NCBI RefSeq assembly: GCF_037893015.1
Contig: NC_133660.1
Location: forward strand, 164,173,728-164,237,727
DNA from: Macrotis lagotis
Lineage: Eukaryota; Chordata; Mammalia; Peramelemorphia; Peramelidae
Direction of reading: 5' to 3'
Length of the DNA stretch: 64,000 nucleotides
The notes below the pieces were generated by a model. The model saw only the letters and a list, made by a program, of their open reading frames with translations, was not told where the DNA came from and did no database searches. Of the stretch, positions 31,268 through 42,700 are shown in pieces. Position numbers and translations under genes: made by a program. Each line of letters starts with the position of its first letter. Positions within the stretch are counted from its first letter, which is position 1.

Positions 31268-31775
31268 TATGACAGCCAATGTGGAAAAACATGCATTGTT
31301 GTCCTTGCTTTAGAGCAGAGGTGGGGAATCTTTTTTCTGCCAAGGACCATTTGGATATTTATAACATCATTTGAGTGCCATACAAAATTATCAAGTTTAA
31401 AATCATACATATATGTGTAAATTTTGGTCAAACATTTAATTAATTCACCCCTAAAAAACTCCTAGAATTATTGAATTTCAAGGTCTGTTTAAGTTCCCAT
31501 GGCAGCATCAGACCAAATGAGTTCTTGGGCACAAGCTAGTTATTCCCACCCCTGCTACAGAGTCAGAAGGGCCTGAATCCAAATCTCATTTCTGACAATG
31601 AGTAGCTGTATGATCTGGATAAGCTGATTCAAGCCTTCAGAAATTCCATTTCCTCTATAATAAAAAGGAGACTATTAATTGTATCTATCTCACAGAATTG
31701 ATGGGAGAGTCAGATTATACAAGTGCATTTAAAATGCTTTACAATTAGTAGGTATAGAAATGCCAGATTTCACTT
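31268..31775 (+). repeat. MIR-type SINE, split by a hAT MITE
   Basis: The right part (31556-31775) reads agagtcagaagggcctgaatcc ... gagtagctgtatgatctgg ... catttcctctataataaaaagg. The left flank of the MITE at 31316 is a short MIR head remnant. Confidence 0.6.
31316..31554. mobile_element. Non-autonomous hAT transposon with 8-bp target duplication
   Basis: The ends are CAGAGGTGGGGAATC (31316) and, on the other strand, CAGGGGTGGGAATAA (31554), giving about 14-base inverted repeats. The flanks are ctttagag (31308-31315) and ctacagag (31555-31562), an 8-base duplication with two changes that fits the hAT preference for CTCTAGAG-like targets. The internal sequence ctgccaaggaccatttggat is typical of this family. 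No transposase. Confidence 0.8.
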
Positions 31776-32224
31776 CCTTTATCTTTTCCCTTCATTTTCT
31801 AAGGTTTGTGTCTAGAAGTGGGTAGAAATGCTTAATGAGGGATGGAGCTATGACCAAAGAGAAATTTCAAGGGAGAAAGGGTGAAACTATGAGTTACAGA
31901 GAGTCAAGGGAAACTCAAAAAGGAAGAGGTAAGATTTTGGAGTAAAGTGCATCAACCCAAACCATATCCAATCATAATTCCTCCCACAGGAGTTCACCTC
32001 ACTATCTCCTGGGCTAAAGCTATCCTAGAGAAAAGAGAAAGGGAACACAGGTGACTTCTGTCCCAGCTGACAGTGAGAATCTGGTGTGAGATCAGACAAG
32101 CTATTGTAAAATGACTATTTAATTCCAATTCAGTGGCCATTGGAAAGAACATTCTGGCTAAATTAGGTGGGTGGTACTTAGAATAATGATATTACATCTC
32201 CCTCCTACCATCTTACTTTCTTCT
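31776..32224. other. No recognisable feature
   Basis: Purine-rich unique-looking sequence. Confidence 0.3.
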
Positions 32225-32227
32225 ATT

Positions 32228-32485
32228 GCCTTAACTAGATGGTACAGTGAATAGAGTGCTAGAATTGGAGTCAAGAAGACCTGAGTTTTCCAATCTGGAT
32301 TCAGACACTTACTAGCTGTGTGACTCAGGACAAGTCATTTAACTTTTGCTTGCCTCGGTTTCCTCAATTGTAAAATGGAGATAATAATAGTTCCTACATT
32401 ATAGAGTAGTTATGAGGTTGAGATGAGTTCCTTGTAGGGCACTTAGCACATAGTAGGTGCTATGTAAATACTTGTTCATTGATTG
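32228..32485 (+). repeat. MIR-type SINE, near full length
   Basis: ctagatggtacagtgaatagagtgctagaattggagtcaagaagacc ... actagctgtgtgactcagg ... cctcaattgtaaaatggag ... agcacatagtaggtgctatg. Confidence 0.82.
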
Positions 32486-32808
32486 ATGAATTCTGGTTAA
32501 GTATTGTACTAACCAGTCCAACCTGACTGGGAGATTTTAGTCAAGCAGGAGGAGAGTATCTCAGAAAAGGGAATTATAAGTAGATCTCAACTTCCTCTTT
32601 ATATTTCTCCTTTCAATGATGAGAAATGGTAGACAACCAAACTAACCATCACTTTGACAATAATCAGCTAGTTCATTGGTTTCTTTTCTAATTAAATATG
32701 ATGCAAAGCACTTGTTTGGATTCATATTGGTGTTGGAGTTGTTTTAATAACATTAACAAGTGGTGAATTACAAAAGTGATTTCCAAACATTAAAGTTTAT
32801 AGAAATGT
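32486..32808. other. No recognisable feature
   Basis: Unique-looking sequence. Confidence 0.3.
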
Positions 32809-32810
32809 GA

Positions 32811-32811
32811 G

Positions 32812-32842
<31 letters not shown>

Positions 32843-33094
32843 CATTATTATTATTATTAAATATAAAAATATATACAAAGATAGATTTCAACATTCATTT
32901 TTTGGTAAGCTTTTGAGTTCCACATTCTTCTCTCTTCTCCCTCCCCTTGACAGCAAGTAATCTGATATAGGTTATTCATATATGTTAGAGTTAACTATGT
33001 TAAACTCTTTATATTTATAACAATGTTAAACATATATTCCATATTAGTCACGTTGTGAAAGAAGAATCAGAAGGGAAAGAGTCATTATTATTAT
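32811..33094 (-). mobile_element. L1 3' end with target-site duplication and (ATT)n
   Basis: Reversed L1 tail: caaagatagatttcaacattc, gtaagcttttgagttcc, ccctccccttgacagcaagtaatctgatatagg, aacaatgttaaacat. It is flanked by gagtcattattattat at about 32809-32824 and 33079-33094. The ATT run 32814-32860 has expanded at the tail side. Confidence 0.8.
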
Positions 33095-33277
33095 AGAAGC
33101 GATGTGATGGATTGACTAGAGTCAAACTCAGAAAGACATGAATTCAAATCCTGCCTCTATTCACTCTAGTCACTTAAAAGTCATGTGACCCTAGACGAGT
33201 CACTTAATATCTATCTAATATGCAAGGTAGCTGTTAGATCAAATAAAATAATTTTTAAAAAATACTTTGAAATCTTT
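33095..33277 (+). repeat. MIR-type SINE
   Basis: agcgatgtgatggattgactagagtc ... catgaattcaaatcctgcc ... tcatgtgaccctagacgagtcac. Confidence 0.7.
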
Positions 33278-33297
33278 AAAGAACTAAAGAAATGGGG

Positions 33298-33459
33298 CGG
33301 CTAGGTGGTGCAGTGGATAAAGCACTGGCCCTGGAGTCAGGAATACTTGGGTTCAAATCTGGTCTCAGACACTTAGTAATTACCTAGCCGTGTGGCCTTG
33401 GGCAAGCCACTTAACCCCATTGCCTTGCAAAAACCTAAAAAATAAAAAATAAAAAAATA
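33298..33459 (+). mobile_element. tRNA-headed SINE (first of a serial pair)
   Basis: cggctaggtggtgcagtgg ... cttgggttcaaatctgg ... aaccccattgccttgc plus an A tail. It is flanked by aaagaactaaagaaatgggg at 33278-33297 and 33460-33479, an exact 20-base duplication. Confidence 0.93.
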
Positions 33460-33479
33460 AAAGAACTAAAGAAATGGGG

Positions 33480-33628
33480 GAGCTAGGTGGCGCAGTGGAT
33501 AAATCACTGACCCTGGAGTCAGGAGGACCTGAGTTCAAATTTGACCTCAGTCACTTAATAATTACCTAGCTGTGTGACCTTGGGCAAGTCACTTAATCCC
33601 ATTGCCTTAAATAAATAAAAAAATTTTT
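33480..33628 (+). mobile_element. tRNA-headed SINE (second of a serial pair)
   Basis: gagctaggtggcgcagtgg ... gacctgagttcaaat ... cttaatcccattgcctt. A third partial target copy, aaagaactatgg, follows at 33629-33640. Confidence 0.92.
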
Positions 33629-33640
33629 AAAGAACTATGG

Positions 33641-34687
33641 AAGTATTCATTAATGGAGATTGGTCTTTTTGTTTTGTATAGAAGCCTCCCTCGGTGATGC
33701 AGATCATTTGCTCCTTTCCAAAGGTCAGATTTGAAACCAGGTCTATCCCTTCAAGGCTAACTCTTCCAGCTAGGCACTTCTAGCCATTTTTCACCACCAC
33801 ACCTGCCTATTTTCATCCACTTTAAATATAAACCCTATTTCCCAGGAAAAGAATCAAAGCATGGTAAGCTCTCTAAATTGACAAGTTGGTTTTTGTTTGG
33901 TTGCTTGTTCTTAATACAGCAAGGAGACTTGAAATGGATTAAATTTCCAGGTATAGGCTTTTATAAAACTATATGAAGCAAGGATAATTCTGGTTTTCTT
34001 TTGAAAAAAAATATTTATCCCTATGACTTATCTTTAAAGGTTTGGTATAAGTTGGGTCCTCATCAGTTGACATTTAAAGGAATGATGCTTAGATTTGGTC
34101 ATCTTTCCACATCATCTTGAAGGTTGAACAAACAAGGAAAATCAATTACTTCTTTCAAAATGATTTTTCCTCTTCTCTTTGGGCCTAAGTCTTTAGTTCC
34201 TGTCCACTTTGTATCCTGTTACTCCATCTACCTCCCATCTTCATAAATATGACAAATGATATCGAGTCTTATGTAAGCCAGCCTATGGGAGGATGGAGTC
34301 TTCTGCAGCTGGTAATTTTAGTACGGACAGGCCATTGGGAAGGAGATTATTTTATATGAGGTTTCATTTTTTGAGATCCTGAAATCAAATTGTGCTTTGG
34401 TTTCTATTTCTGCATTTCCGAATGGGAGCTCTCAAGGGATGAGCCTTATCAAAGGCAAATATTATCTTTTATATATAGCTTTTATCATTCTTTTTTTGGC
34501 TAGGTTCATCCCTAACAGCAAGTCATTTCTTGATCATATATACCACATGCTAATTTATACATCTGCTAGGGGTGAACTCCTGCCACACTTTAAATTAAAC
34601 TTAATTTTTAGTCCTACCTAAAATCTTCATGTAGGAAAAAAAATTACCTCTTGCATAGTGTCACTTGTCACAGTTACTCTTTTTTTT
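33641..34687. other. No recognisable gene or repeat
   Basis: About 1 kb of unique-looking sequence. The frame 34397-34621 has no known motif. Confidence 0.35.
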
Positions 34688-34842
34688 ATTTGTCTTTTCT
34701 GGTCCATGCTTTTCCTTTCTTTGTTTCTTCCTTCTTTCCTTCCTTTCTTTCATTCTTTTTTGCTTTCTTTTGTTCTCTTTCTTCCTTTCCTTTATTCTTC
34801 CTTCCTTCCTTCCTTCCTTTCTCTCTTTCTTTTTTTTTTGAT
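34688..34842. repeat. (CTTT)n/(CTTC)n microsatellite
   Basis: Imperfect pyrimidine tetranucleotide repeat. The two overlapping F/S-rich frames through it are artefacts. Confidence 0.92.
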
Positions 34843-35300
34843 ATTAGACCTGCCTAGCTTTCCCAGGATGAACGTACAGCAACCATTCATGGATGCAATC
34901 TAACTACTATTTGACACAGAAGCTTTGACCTACTCCATTTCTGATCTGGATCAGTTTACCCTATCTTAGGCATCCTGGACAGTTCCTGAGGATTTATCAT
35001 ATTGGTGCCAGACACAGTGGAGATAATCAACTTTAGTCCTATTGCAACTCAGAACTCCTGAATTCAAGTGATTCACTATCCTTAGTCTCCCCAAGAGCAG
35101 CGTTTGAACCACCATCCCTAGCCTTACTGTTGTTCATCTATTTCAGTGACTGAGAAGATATCATCCCAAGAGTTCAACTCAACCAAGATCTTCCAGCTAG
35201 GCACTGCCAGTCAGCTTTCACCCAAGTGATTAGTTTACCATGGCAAAGTCAGAGGTAAGGATGGCCAGTGAAGAGGATATGGGTCTCTTGGAAGAGGGAG
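34843..35300. other. No recognisable feature
   Basis: Unique-looking sequence. Confidence 0.3.
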
Positions 35301-35309
35301 GCACACTTC

Positions 35310-35700
35310 AATATCTTCAAAGAATCAGAATCACAGGAGAGCTATGTATTTAATGGTAGGGGGAACCTCAGAAGTCAACAAGTACAATCCCATCATTTGC
35401 AGAAGAGAAAACTAAGGCCCAGAGAGAGAGAGAGATAAAATGATTTACCCAACCAAGGTCGTTCAGATCAAGCATTTATTAATTGTTGACTAAGTGTTAA
35501 GCAGTAGGTTAAGTGTTAGGGAAAGAAAGAAGGAAGATGGACAATGCAAGACAAAACTGATCCCCATCCTCAAACAGGTTCAGTGGAACTGGGATCTGAA
35601 CCCCAGTCTTCCAGTTCCTAATCTAGCACTCTTTCTATTATACTATACAACCCTGGGATAGAAGGGGCTTTAGAGGTCATTTAGTTTAAGTCATATCTGA
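35310..35700 (-). repeat. Old MIR-type tail interrupted by a LINE fragment
   Basis: 35345-35460 (catttgcagaagagaaaactaaggcccagagag) and 35583-35700 (gggatctgaaccccagtcttccag) flank 35467-35580 (agcatttattaattgttgactaagtg ... gatccccatcctcaaacagg). The latter is a copy of the ancient LINE family seen at 19318. Confidence 0.55.
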
Positions 35701-37171
35701 CCAAAAATCTCCTCTACAGTGGCTTTATCAAGTGATCCTCTCAAATTATCAAAGAAAACAAAGTTGGAGGAATTGTGAGAAGACAGCCCACTTGTAAACT
35801 ATTCATAGAGATTTGAATCAATTCTACTACTAAAGAAAACAAGCTAGAATAATGCTTTCTGGAGAATCTAGTTCTTGCATGATTGACCTTTCAGGATAGA
35901 ATCCAAAGTGAACAGCTGAGCCTAGGTCACTGGAAGACAAATAAAGGTCAACAGTTCCTTTCCTGAAGCCCTATACAATATATTTACCACCTTGACATAT
36001 AAAGCCATCCTTCCTGTGGATCTTTGGTCAGTCTGTCCCTTTTAGATAATCCTAATAAATTCTATTTACTTGATAATGACCCTTGTCTGCCCACCTCCTG
36101 CCAGCTCTAGCCACCCTACAGACCCAAGAATTCTTCCATCTGGATGATCTAGCAATGACTTAGATCAGGCAACCAAGCCCAAACAATCCCCAAACAGATT
36201 ACCAAGGGACTGATTTCAGTGAGCTTCACTCTTTCCAGAACTAGTAACTTTCCTACAGAGGAAAAGCAAGTCTCATAATATATATATATATACATATATG
36301 TGTATACATATGTATATATGATAAATATCTTCTTTTTAAGTTACATATTCAAATAATTGGATTAAAGTCTCAGTTTTACTTTAGTAAAGAAGACTATAAT
36401 GTAGACCTAGAGAAGAGCTCTTTATTTCTGTCCAAGTCTCTATAATCTTGTTCATCTATTAGTGGCATAATTATTTTCAGAACTAGGTTTGTTTATTTTA
36501 ATGAACATTTAATAATTCATGGTTTGAAGCCAATGTTCTATTTCAATTTTGTGTGTGTATGTGTGTGTGTGTGTATGTGTATTTTTCCCCTGAGTTTTTC
36601 TGGGAAATGTCTCTTTTTCCTAATCTATCTCTGTTGTGCTACTATATTCCACTTTTATTTCAAACATGCGATAAGATGTGGTTATTGGTATGCTTTTTTC
36701 CCAGTCTATAGATTATATAATAATAAAGCTTTTCTCCGAATACCCTGGATACCTCAGGGCTTTCTTTGGTTCCCATCAGCTTCTGAAGGGCTTGGTTTCT
36801 CTGTTTGATTTGACTGTTCAGAGTGAAAAGGAAATAATTAATTGACCTCTTACTGAGAAGAATATATATTTCTTGTATTAACTAGTTTTCAAATTTATAC
36901 ACTATCTCTAGTCTCCAGGTATCTAATGTCTACTTATTAAATGTAGACGTGTGTGTGTGTATGAATATGTAGATAGATACAAGTTCATTTAAAGTACATA
37001 GAACAGTTGGTATTTTATTAATAAGAGTTTTTTCTGGACAGTTATACATTGGCATATCACTCTGAAAAATGAAAATTTTGCCAAAAAACTGGTTGTAAAG
37101 AGATTATCACAACTTGAGACACATTTTCTCTTTGACTTCTATTGTATAAATAGAGAGGGATCCCATTACTT
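35701..37171. other. Mostly unique, with short microsatellites
   Basis: TA-rich run at 36278-36322, (GT)n at 36550-36583, (GT)n at 36949-36962. The frame 36524-36808 reads through the GT run and has no domain. No gene is supported. Confidence 0.4.
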
Positions 37172-37185
37172 TAGACATAATTTTA

Positions 37186-37530
37186 TTATATAAATTTTAT
37201 TATATAAATATCATTTGTTTTCCAATTATATACAATAGTAGTTTCTACCTGAATTTTACACTTTTTCCCCCACCCTCCCTTCCCTCCCTTCCCTCCCCCA
37301 TACCCTCCACAGAAAGCAATCTGATAATCTTTATATTGTTTCCATGCTATCCATTGATCAAAATTGAATGTGCTGAGAGAAAAAACATATCTTTGAGGGA
37401 AAAATAAAATATTAGAGATAGAAAATTATGTAGTACATAAGACAACTTTTTTTTTTAATTGAAGGTAATAGTCTTTGGTCTTTGTTCAAACTTCCCAGTT
37501 CTTTCTCTGGATACAGATAGTATTCTTCTA
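37186..37530 (-). mobile_element. 5'-truncated L1 3' end with exact target duplication
   Basis: Reversed L1 tail: ttccaattatatacaatag, ccccaccctcccttccctc, cagaaagcaatctgataatc, gtctttgtt caaacttcccagttctttctctggatac. It is flanked by tagacataatttta at 37172-37185 and 37531-37544 (exact 14 bases), indicating a comparatively recent insertion. Confidence 0.85.
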
Positions 37531-37544
37531 GACATAATTTTAAA

Positions 37545-37913
37545 AACTCACATTTAAGAATGGAACAAATAGTTTTAAATTATCCATTTAATAATTACAA
37601 ATATCTATTGGACAAGCAAATGGAAAAAGCACTCCAAATCCCCAAAGAGAAATACTCATGAAAATAACTCAGCTTTCATCTCATATTCAACAAATTGAAT
37701 GAATGAAAAAACCATTTTTTTAAGTTTCACTCCACCTAAGAACTGAAAATATAAATCCAAAAGTAAGAAAATCTCAGCCTTAAAAAATAGCGAAGAAGAG
37801 TCAATACATATAGGGTAATGATGGCCAGGGAAGGGAATTGTGGTCTGGGGATGGGGCTCCTGTGGATTGTGAGTAGAGCCATAGAACAATCGACTATCAT
37901 TATCTTTTCCTGC
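37545..37913. other. No recognisable feature
   Basis: Unique-looking sequence. Confidence 0.3.
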
Positions 37914-37924
37914 AAAAATGGTAG

Positions 37925-38075
37925 AGGGCAGCTAGGTGGCTCAGTGGATAGAGCACTGGCCCTGGAGTCAGGCATACCTGAGTTCAAATTTGGCCTCAGA
38001 TACTTAATAATTACCTAGCTGTGTGGCCTTGGGCAAGCCACTTAACCCCATTTGCCTTGCAAAAAAACCTAAAAA
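37925..38075 (+). mobile_element. tRNA-headed SINE with target-site duplication
   Basis: ggcagctaggtggctcagtgg ... tacctgagttcaaatttgg ... aaccccatttgccttgc. It is flanked by aaaaatggtag at 37914-37924 and 38076-38086. Confidence 0.93.
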
Positions 38076-38119
38076 AAAAATGGTAGTGTTGATTTGATTA
38101 CCATTCCTAGATTGTAGAC

Positions 38120-38790
38120 TGTGTGAAGGAGAGTAATTTATAATAAGTCTCTATAGTAGACTGGAGTCATACTATAAAGATTTTAAAATGCTGAGCTGAA
38201 AAGTTTGAATTCCAGCCTAGAGGTAATGGAGAATTATAGAAGCTTCTTGAGCCATGGAGGGAAATGGTCAGATCTGTATTTTGTTACTGTTGGGCAGCTA
38301 TATAAAAAGACAGATAATAATTATAATTACAATTACAATTATAATAATAGTTTGGCATTTATATAGTTTATACCATGTTTCAAAGATGGGTTAAGCACTT
38401 TACAAATATTATCTCATTTGATCCTCACAACAACCTTGGGAGTTAGGTACTATTATTATCCCTATTTTACAGATGAGGAAATTGAAACAAATAGGGATTA
38501 AATGATTTGCCCCAGACCAAATACTTAATAAATATCTGAGGTCAAATTTGAACTCAGGTCCTTCTAACTACACATCACCTAGATTGGTGAAATGTGAGAT
38601 CAGAAATGAGAAGTCCAAGTAGGAAGCTTTTATAATGGTCAGAGAGAGAAGTGATGAGGGACTGAATGAGTTTGGTGGTAATCTTAATGGAATGGATGGA
38701 TTTGAGAGATGTCATGAAAGTAGAATCAACCAGACTATTATATAGATGTAAGGGAAAAGAAAGAATCTAAGATTTCGCAAACCTAAGTTT
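38120..38790. repeat. Ancient LINE fragment split by a reversed MIR
   Basis: 38160-38300 (gccatggagggaaatggtcagatctg) and 38590-38790 (gagagagaagtgatgagggactgaatg, ggatggatttgagagatgtc) are old L2-like text. 38345-38590 (cagatgaggaaattgaaac, caaatttgaactcaggtcc) is a minus-sense MIR. Confidence 0.6.
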
Positions 38791-38874
38791 CTGTGAATAT
38801 GATACCATCTTCAATAAAATTATAGCATGATGTTACATTATTTAATTTGTATTGAGCAGATTTCTCATCTAACT

Positions 38875-39068
38875 TCACCTGGACCTCTCCTTGGTGCTTA
38901 TCTCACTTTCCTTTGTATTAGGAGTATTTGTGTAAATGCCTTCCTGCTTTGACTGCCATCGTGAAATTGTGAGCTCCCAGCTTTAAAATTTGTGTCATGT
39001 TCGATCTCTGTGTCCTCTGTGTCTAGTGTGAAGCAGGCATTAAATAAATAATTTCTCGTATTGAAATC
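38875..39068 (+). repeat. L2-type LINE 3' end
   Basis: cacctggacctctccttggtgc ... gtgagctcccagc ... gtgtgaagcaggcattaaataaata. Confidence 0.6.
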
Positions 39069-40680
39069 ATTAGTTCAATCCATCTTAATGAGCTGAACAT
39101 CACCAAGAAATAGTACTTTTGACCAAAATACAGAAGACACATATGAAATTCCTCTAGTCACTTAGGGATTTGTCCTAGACTCCAGTGTCTTTCTCATCTG
39201 CTGCTCAACAGTATATTATGAGACTGGTTCATCCTTCTATCTAGACGCTCACATTGGCCAAATTCAAAGAACCTAAAGCACAAGATATCATTGAGCCCAC
39301 ATTCTTTGCTTTAGATGATGAAATTTTTATACCTCATGTTGAAACTTTAAATTTCAACCCCAAGTTCCCAGAAGCATCTGATGAGTTGCTCAAGCTTTTC
39401 ATGACAAACTATTGACATTAAATATTTTCACCAGTCCCTGAGTTATGAAAGGACAAGTCTCTTCAACCTTTCTTGCAAAATTGTTTTCCAAGAGGAACTA
39501 ATTAAAATTCCCACCCAATAGAATAATATTTTATTTATAAGAAAAAAGAAGAAATTGCTTGGTTGTCTTGCACTTAAGATTTCAAAGACCCACAATAAAG
39601 ACTAGTGTATGGAATCCCAGAAGGTAACACTTACTGCACATTCATTTCACAAACCTATATAGTGTTCCAAGGAAAAATAAGTCATTTTACTTTGCTAAAA
39701 GCATCTTGTTTTTCTCAAAAGTATTTTTCATTTACAAGTTCAAGCTTTCCTCTCTCCTGAGACTCTTCCTTTGTTTTTCTTTACTGTATCCTGTTGTAAT
39801 AAGAGTATTTTATTTTTATACAGATTTGGAAAGCTTCCTTCCTGGCATTCAGATCCCTTCTTCAGATGTCAAAATCAAAGATAATGGTCCATTGCTCACC
39901 ATTTTGGGGAGGGGGAGAGGAAAACAAGGGAGTTTGCAGTCTCCACACACTTGTCAAGTCAACATATTTTACATGTGATGAGTGGCCCAGTGTGCTCCAA
40001 CAGTATCTCACTGTTTGGTGCTACCACACCGGGGTATTAAAATGCAAGGCCAGCATTTTGAAATTGTCTGTATTTTCTGATCCATCCACTCATTGAAAAG
40101 TCAATGGAGGTTCTCAGAAACTTAATTGCTCTGATGAAAGTTGGATTATAAACACCAGCCTTCTTTTCTAAAAGTTAGCTTTAACAGCTTGTGGTATGCA
40201 TATGCATTTCTTGAATAGATGCCATCATTTTGTTTTTCTTTTAGTTCTTAAAAATAGACATTTATCACAAATAATACTTAAAGAAAATCTAATGAGTTAA
40301 GGACAGAGTGTTAGAAGAAAATGCAATGACCTGGGGCAATCGGCTTAAATTCTGATGCCTTGAATCCCAGCCAGACCTTGACTCCCAAAGGACCCTCATG
40401 ATCATTTTTTGTGGGAAGCTCAAAAGCATATATAATATGGGGTAATTATATAATCATGCTTGGATGTGGTTTATAAAAAGATTTTATGACATTCAAAAAC
40501 TGGATATAGTGAATTTTTCTTTCTGCTCACAACATTACTCCAATATTTTCTCCTTATGACCATAGGAAATATTGCCAGCTCTACCTACTTTAATTTCCAT
40601 ACTTTTTAAAAAAATCTATCTAATCTGCCTAATTTAAAAAAATTTTTCATCTGGTTACAAAAGAAAAGGGAAGGGAATAA
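39069..40680. other. Repeat-poor block of about 1.6 kb
   Basis: No transposon recognised. It contains the 12-base palindrome ATGCATATGCAT (40196-40207), a POU/octamer-like tandem. The frames 39706-39978 and 39866-40096 lack known motifs. It is a weaker candidate conserved element than 12560-13060. Confidence 0.3.
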
Positions 40681-40682
40681 GC

Positions 40683-41205
40683 ATTTATGAATTACCTAGT
40701 ATATATTAAGCACTTCAATTATTATCTCATTTGATCCTTATTATCTCCAACTTGCAGTTGAGGAAACTGAGGCAAGCAGAAGTTAAGTGATTTGCCCAGG
40801 GTCTTACTTAACAAGGGTGTGAAGCCAAATTGGAACTCGTGTCTTCTTGACTCCAGATCCAACAATACCGTTCTACCAGTGCCTTGGAGGCTGATAACTA
40901 CAATACCATGTGCTTGATCAGATGTTATTTAGATACTTGGGCAGAAGTGAATAGAGACATATCCTTTTAAGGGGTAATTAGCACTTCTGAATAGGTAAGA
41001 AATTTGTAGGATTATTGATTCAGAGTTGGAAGAGATCTCAGAGGCCTTCAAGTTCAATCCTCTCATTTACAGAAAAAGAAACTGAAGACTAAACAGGCTA
41101 ATTGCTTTGCCCAAGGTCACACAGATAGTAAGTGACTGAACTGAGATTTGAAATCAGTTTTTCCTACTCTTAATCCATCATTGTTCCCACTGTATACTAC
41201 TCTGC
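40683..41205 (-). repeat. Two reversed MIR-type elements
   Basis: 40690-40885: attatctcatttgatcctta, gttgaggaaactgaggcaagc, ctcgtgtcttcttgactccag. 41010-41205: ttgattcagagttggaagagatctcagagg, gcccaaggtcacacagatagtaagtg. Confidence 0.7.
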
Positions 41206-41371
41206 CTTTCATTTCAATCTCATGCTCCCAATTTCACTGAAACTTTGTAATAACCTTGTTCCCTCTAAAAACAGGTTTCAATTATATGGTCCATTTAAAA
41301 GGATTTAGTAATAGAAATACCAGAAGGACCTTCTTATAAATCAGTCTCACTTTACTCATTCAAATATGGCA

Positions 41372-41406
41372 ATAGATAAGATAGATAAATAGATAGATAA
41401 ATAGAT

Positions 41407-41455
<49 letters not shown>

Positions 41456-41470
41456 GTAGATGGATGGATA
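41372..41470. repeat. (GATA)n microsatellite
   Basis: Long (ATAG)n run, pure over 41407-41453, with degenerate edges to about 41520. Confidence 0.95.
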
Positions 41471-41554
41471 CTAGTTAAAAGAAAGCAAATAGATACTAGC
41501 TAGATAGAAAGAAAATAGATAGACAAAAGAGATTTTCAAAAGTAGATAATGCAA

Positions 41555-41930
41555 TGATAGAGCCTTGGGCTTGGCCTCAGGAGTTTTTGAGTTCAAATCT
41601 GTCCTTTTACACTTATTAACTGTATGACCTTAGGAAAACTGCTTAGCTTAAATTTGCCTCACTTTTCTCAACTGCAAAATGGAGACAATCATATCCACCT
41701 CACAGGGTCTTTGTGAGAATTAAATGAGATAATATTGTTAAAGGGCTTAACATACAATCTAGTATATAATAATATATAATATTATATAATTATTGTATAT
41801 CATATAATTATATATTATTATATATTATATAATAATTTTTATTAGAGATAGATGATCAATAAATGCAAAGTACTTTTGCAAAGTCTTAAAAGCAGTTGTA
41901 CAAATGTCAACTATTATTACTCATTCATTC
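41555..41930 (+). repeat. MIR-type SINE with an AT-rich insert
   Basis: atgatagagccttgggcttggcctcagg ... ctgtatgaccttaggaaaac ... catatccacctcacagggtctttgtgag. The 3' part resumes after an AT tract at 41758-41838. Confidence 0.7.
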
Positions 41931-42189
41931 AACTATTTACTCAGCCTAAATTCCTTTATCACTAACCATTTCTAAAGATCTCCTCTGTGAAAAACAATGG
42001 GTTGGATACTGAGAGCCATATGAGTTCTTTGAGGGAAGGGACTTTTTCCATTTTTTCCTTTGAATTTCCAAGTTTAGTCTAGCAACTAGCAAGTGAAAAA
42101 TGGTATGTAAAGATAGTCGTTATCTTATGTGTAATTGATAACACAGAAGCCTGACATCACCATATCTGTCATTTACTTCACATCTGGTC

Positions 42190-42700
42190 CTTAAAGACAT
42201 CAGGACACAATGTGCTGAATGCAAGAGTCAGGAAGAAGACCCTGGCTCAGAATCCTAGGTCAGAACCCTGCCTCTGACAATTACTAATTGTGTAATCCCC
42301 AGCAAGTTCTTATCCCCTCTGTGCCTCAGTTTCCTCATCTAATATGGAAATATGTTAAACACAAATTGCTGTCATGGGGAGGGAGAAGGAAGGAAGGGTG
42401 GTAGAAAGATGCAGAACTCAAACTTTCAAATGAAGGAGTGTTGAAAACTACCTTTTGCTTGTAAATGGAAAAAATAAAATAAAATAATTTAAAATAGGAA
42501 GAATAATACCACCTACTTCTCAAAGTTATTGTTAGTATCAAATGAGAGTATATCACATGCTGGACAAAAATCTTAAAGCTTATTTTCAACGGGTTGTTGT
42601 GAGGATCAATTTAGATACTATTTGAAAAATACTTACCATGGTACTTGGAACACAGTAGAAGTATTTAATAAAGGATTGTTTGTTTGCTGTTTAATAAAGG
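42190..42700 (+). repeat. MIR-type SINE, split by an L1 tail
   Basis: 42215-42345 (cagaaccctgcctctgac ... gtgcctcagtttcctcatc) and 42496-42700 (aggaagaataataccacctacttctcaaagttattg ... gtacttggaacacagtagaag) flank the L1 piece at 42346-42495. Confidence 0.7.
42346..42495 (+). mobile_element. Very short L1 3' end
   Basis: gaaatatgttaaacacaaattgctgtcatggggaggg, cagaactcaaactttcaaatgaag, gttgaaaactacc, gtaaatggaaaaaataaaataaaat: about 150 bases of L1 terminus inserted in a MIR. Confidence 0.75.

Noticed and set aside
34651..34903. Two F/S-rich frames resembling a membrane protein
   Set aside because: They are translations of the CTTT/CTTC microsatellite.
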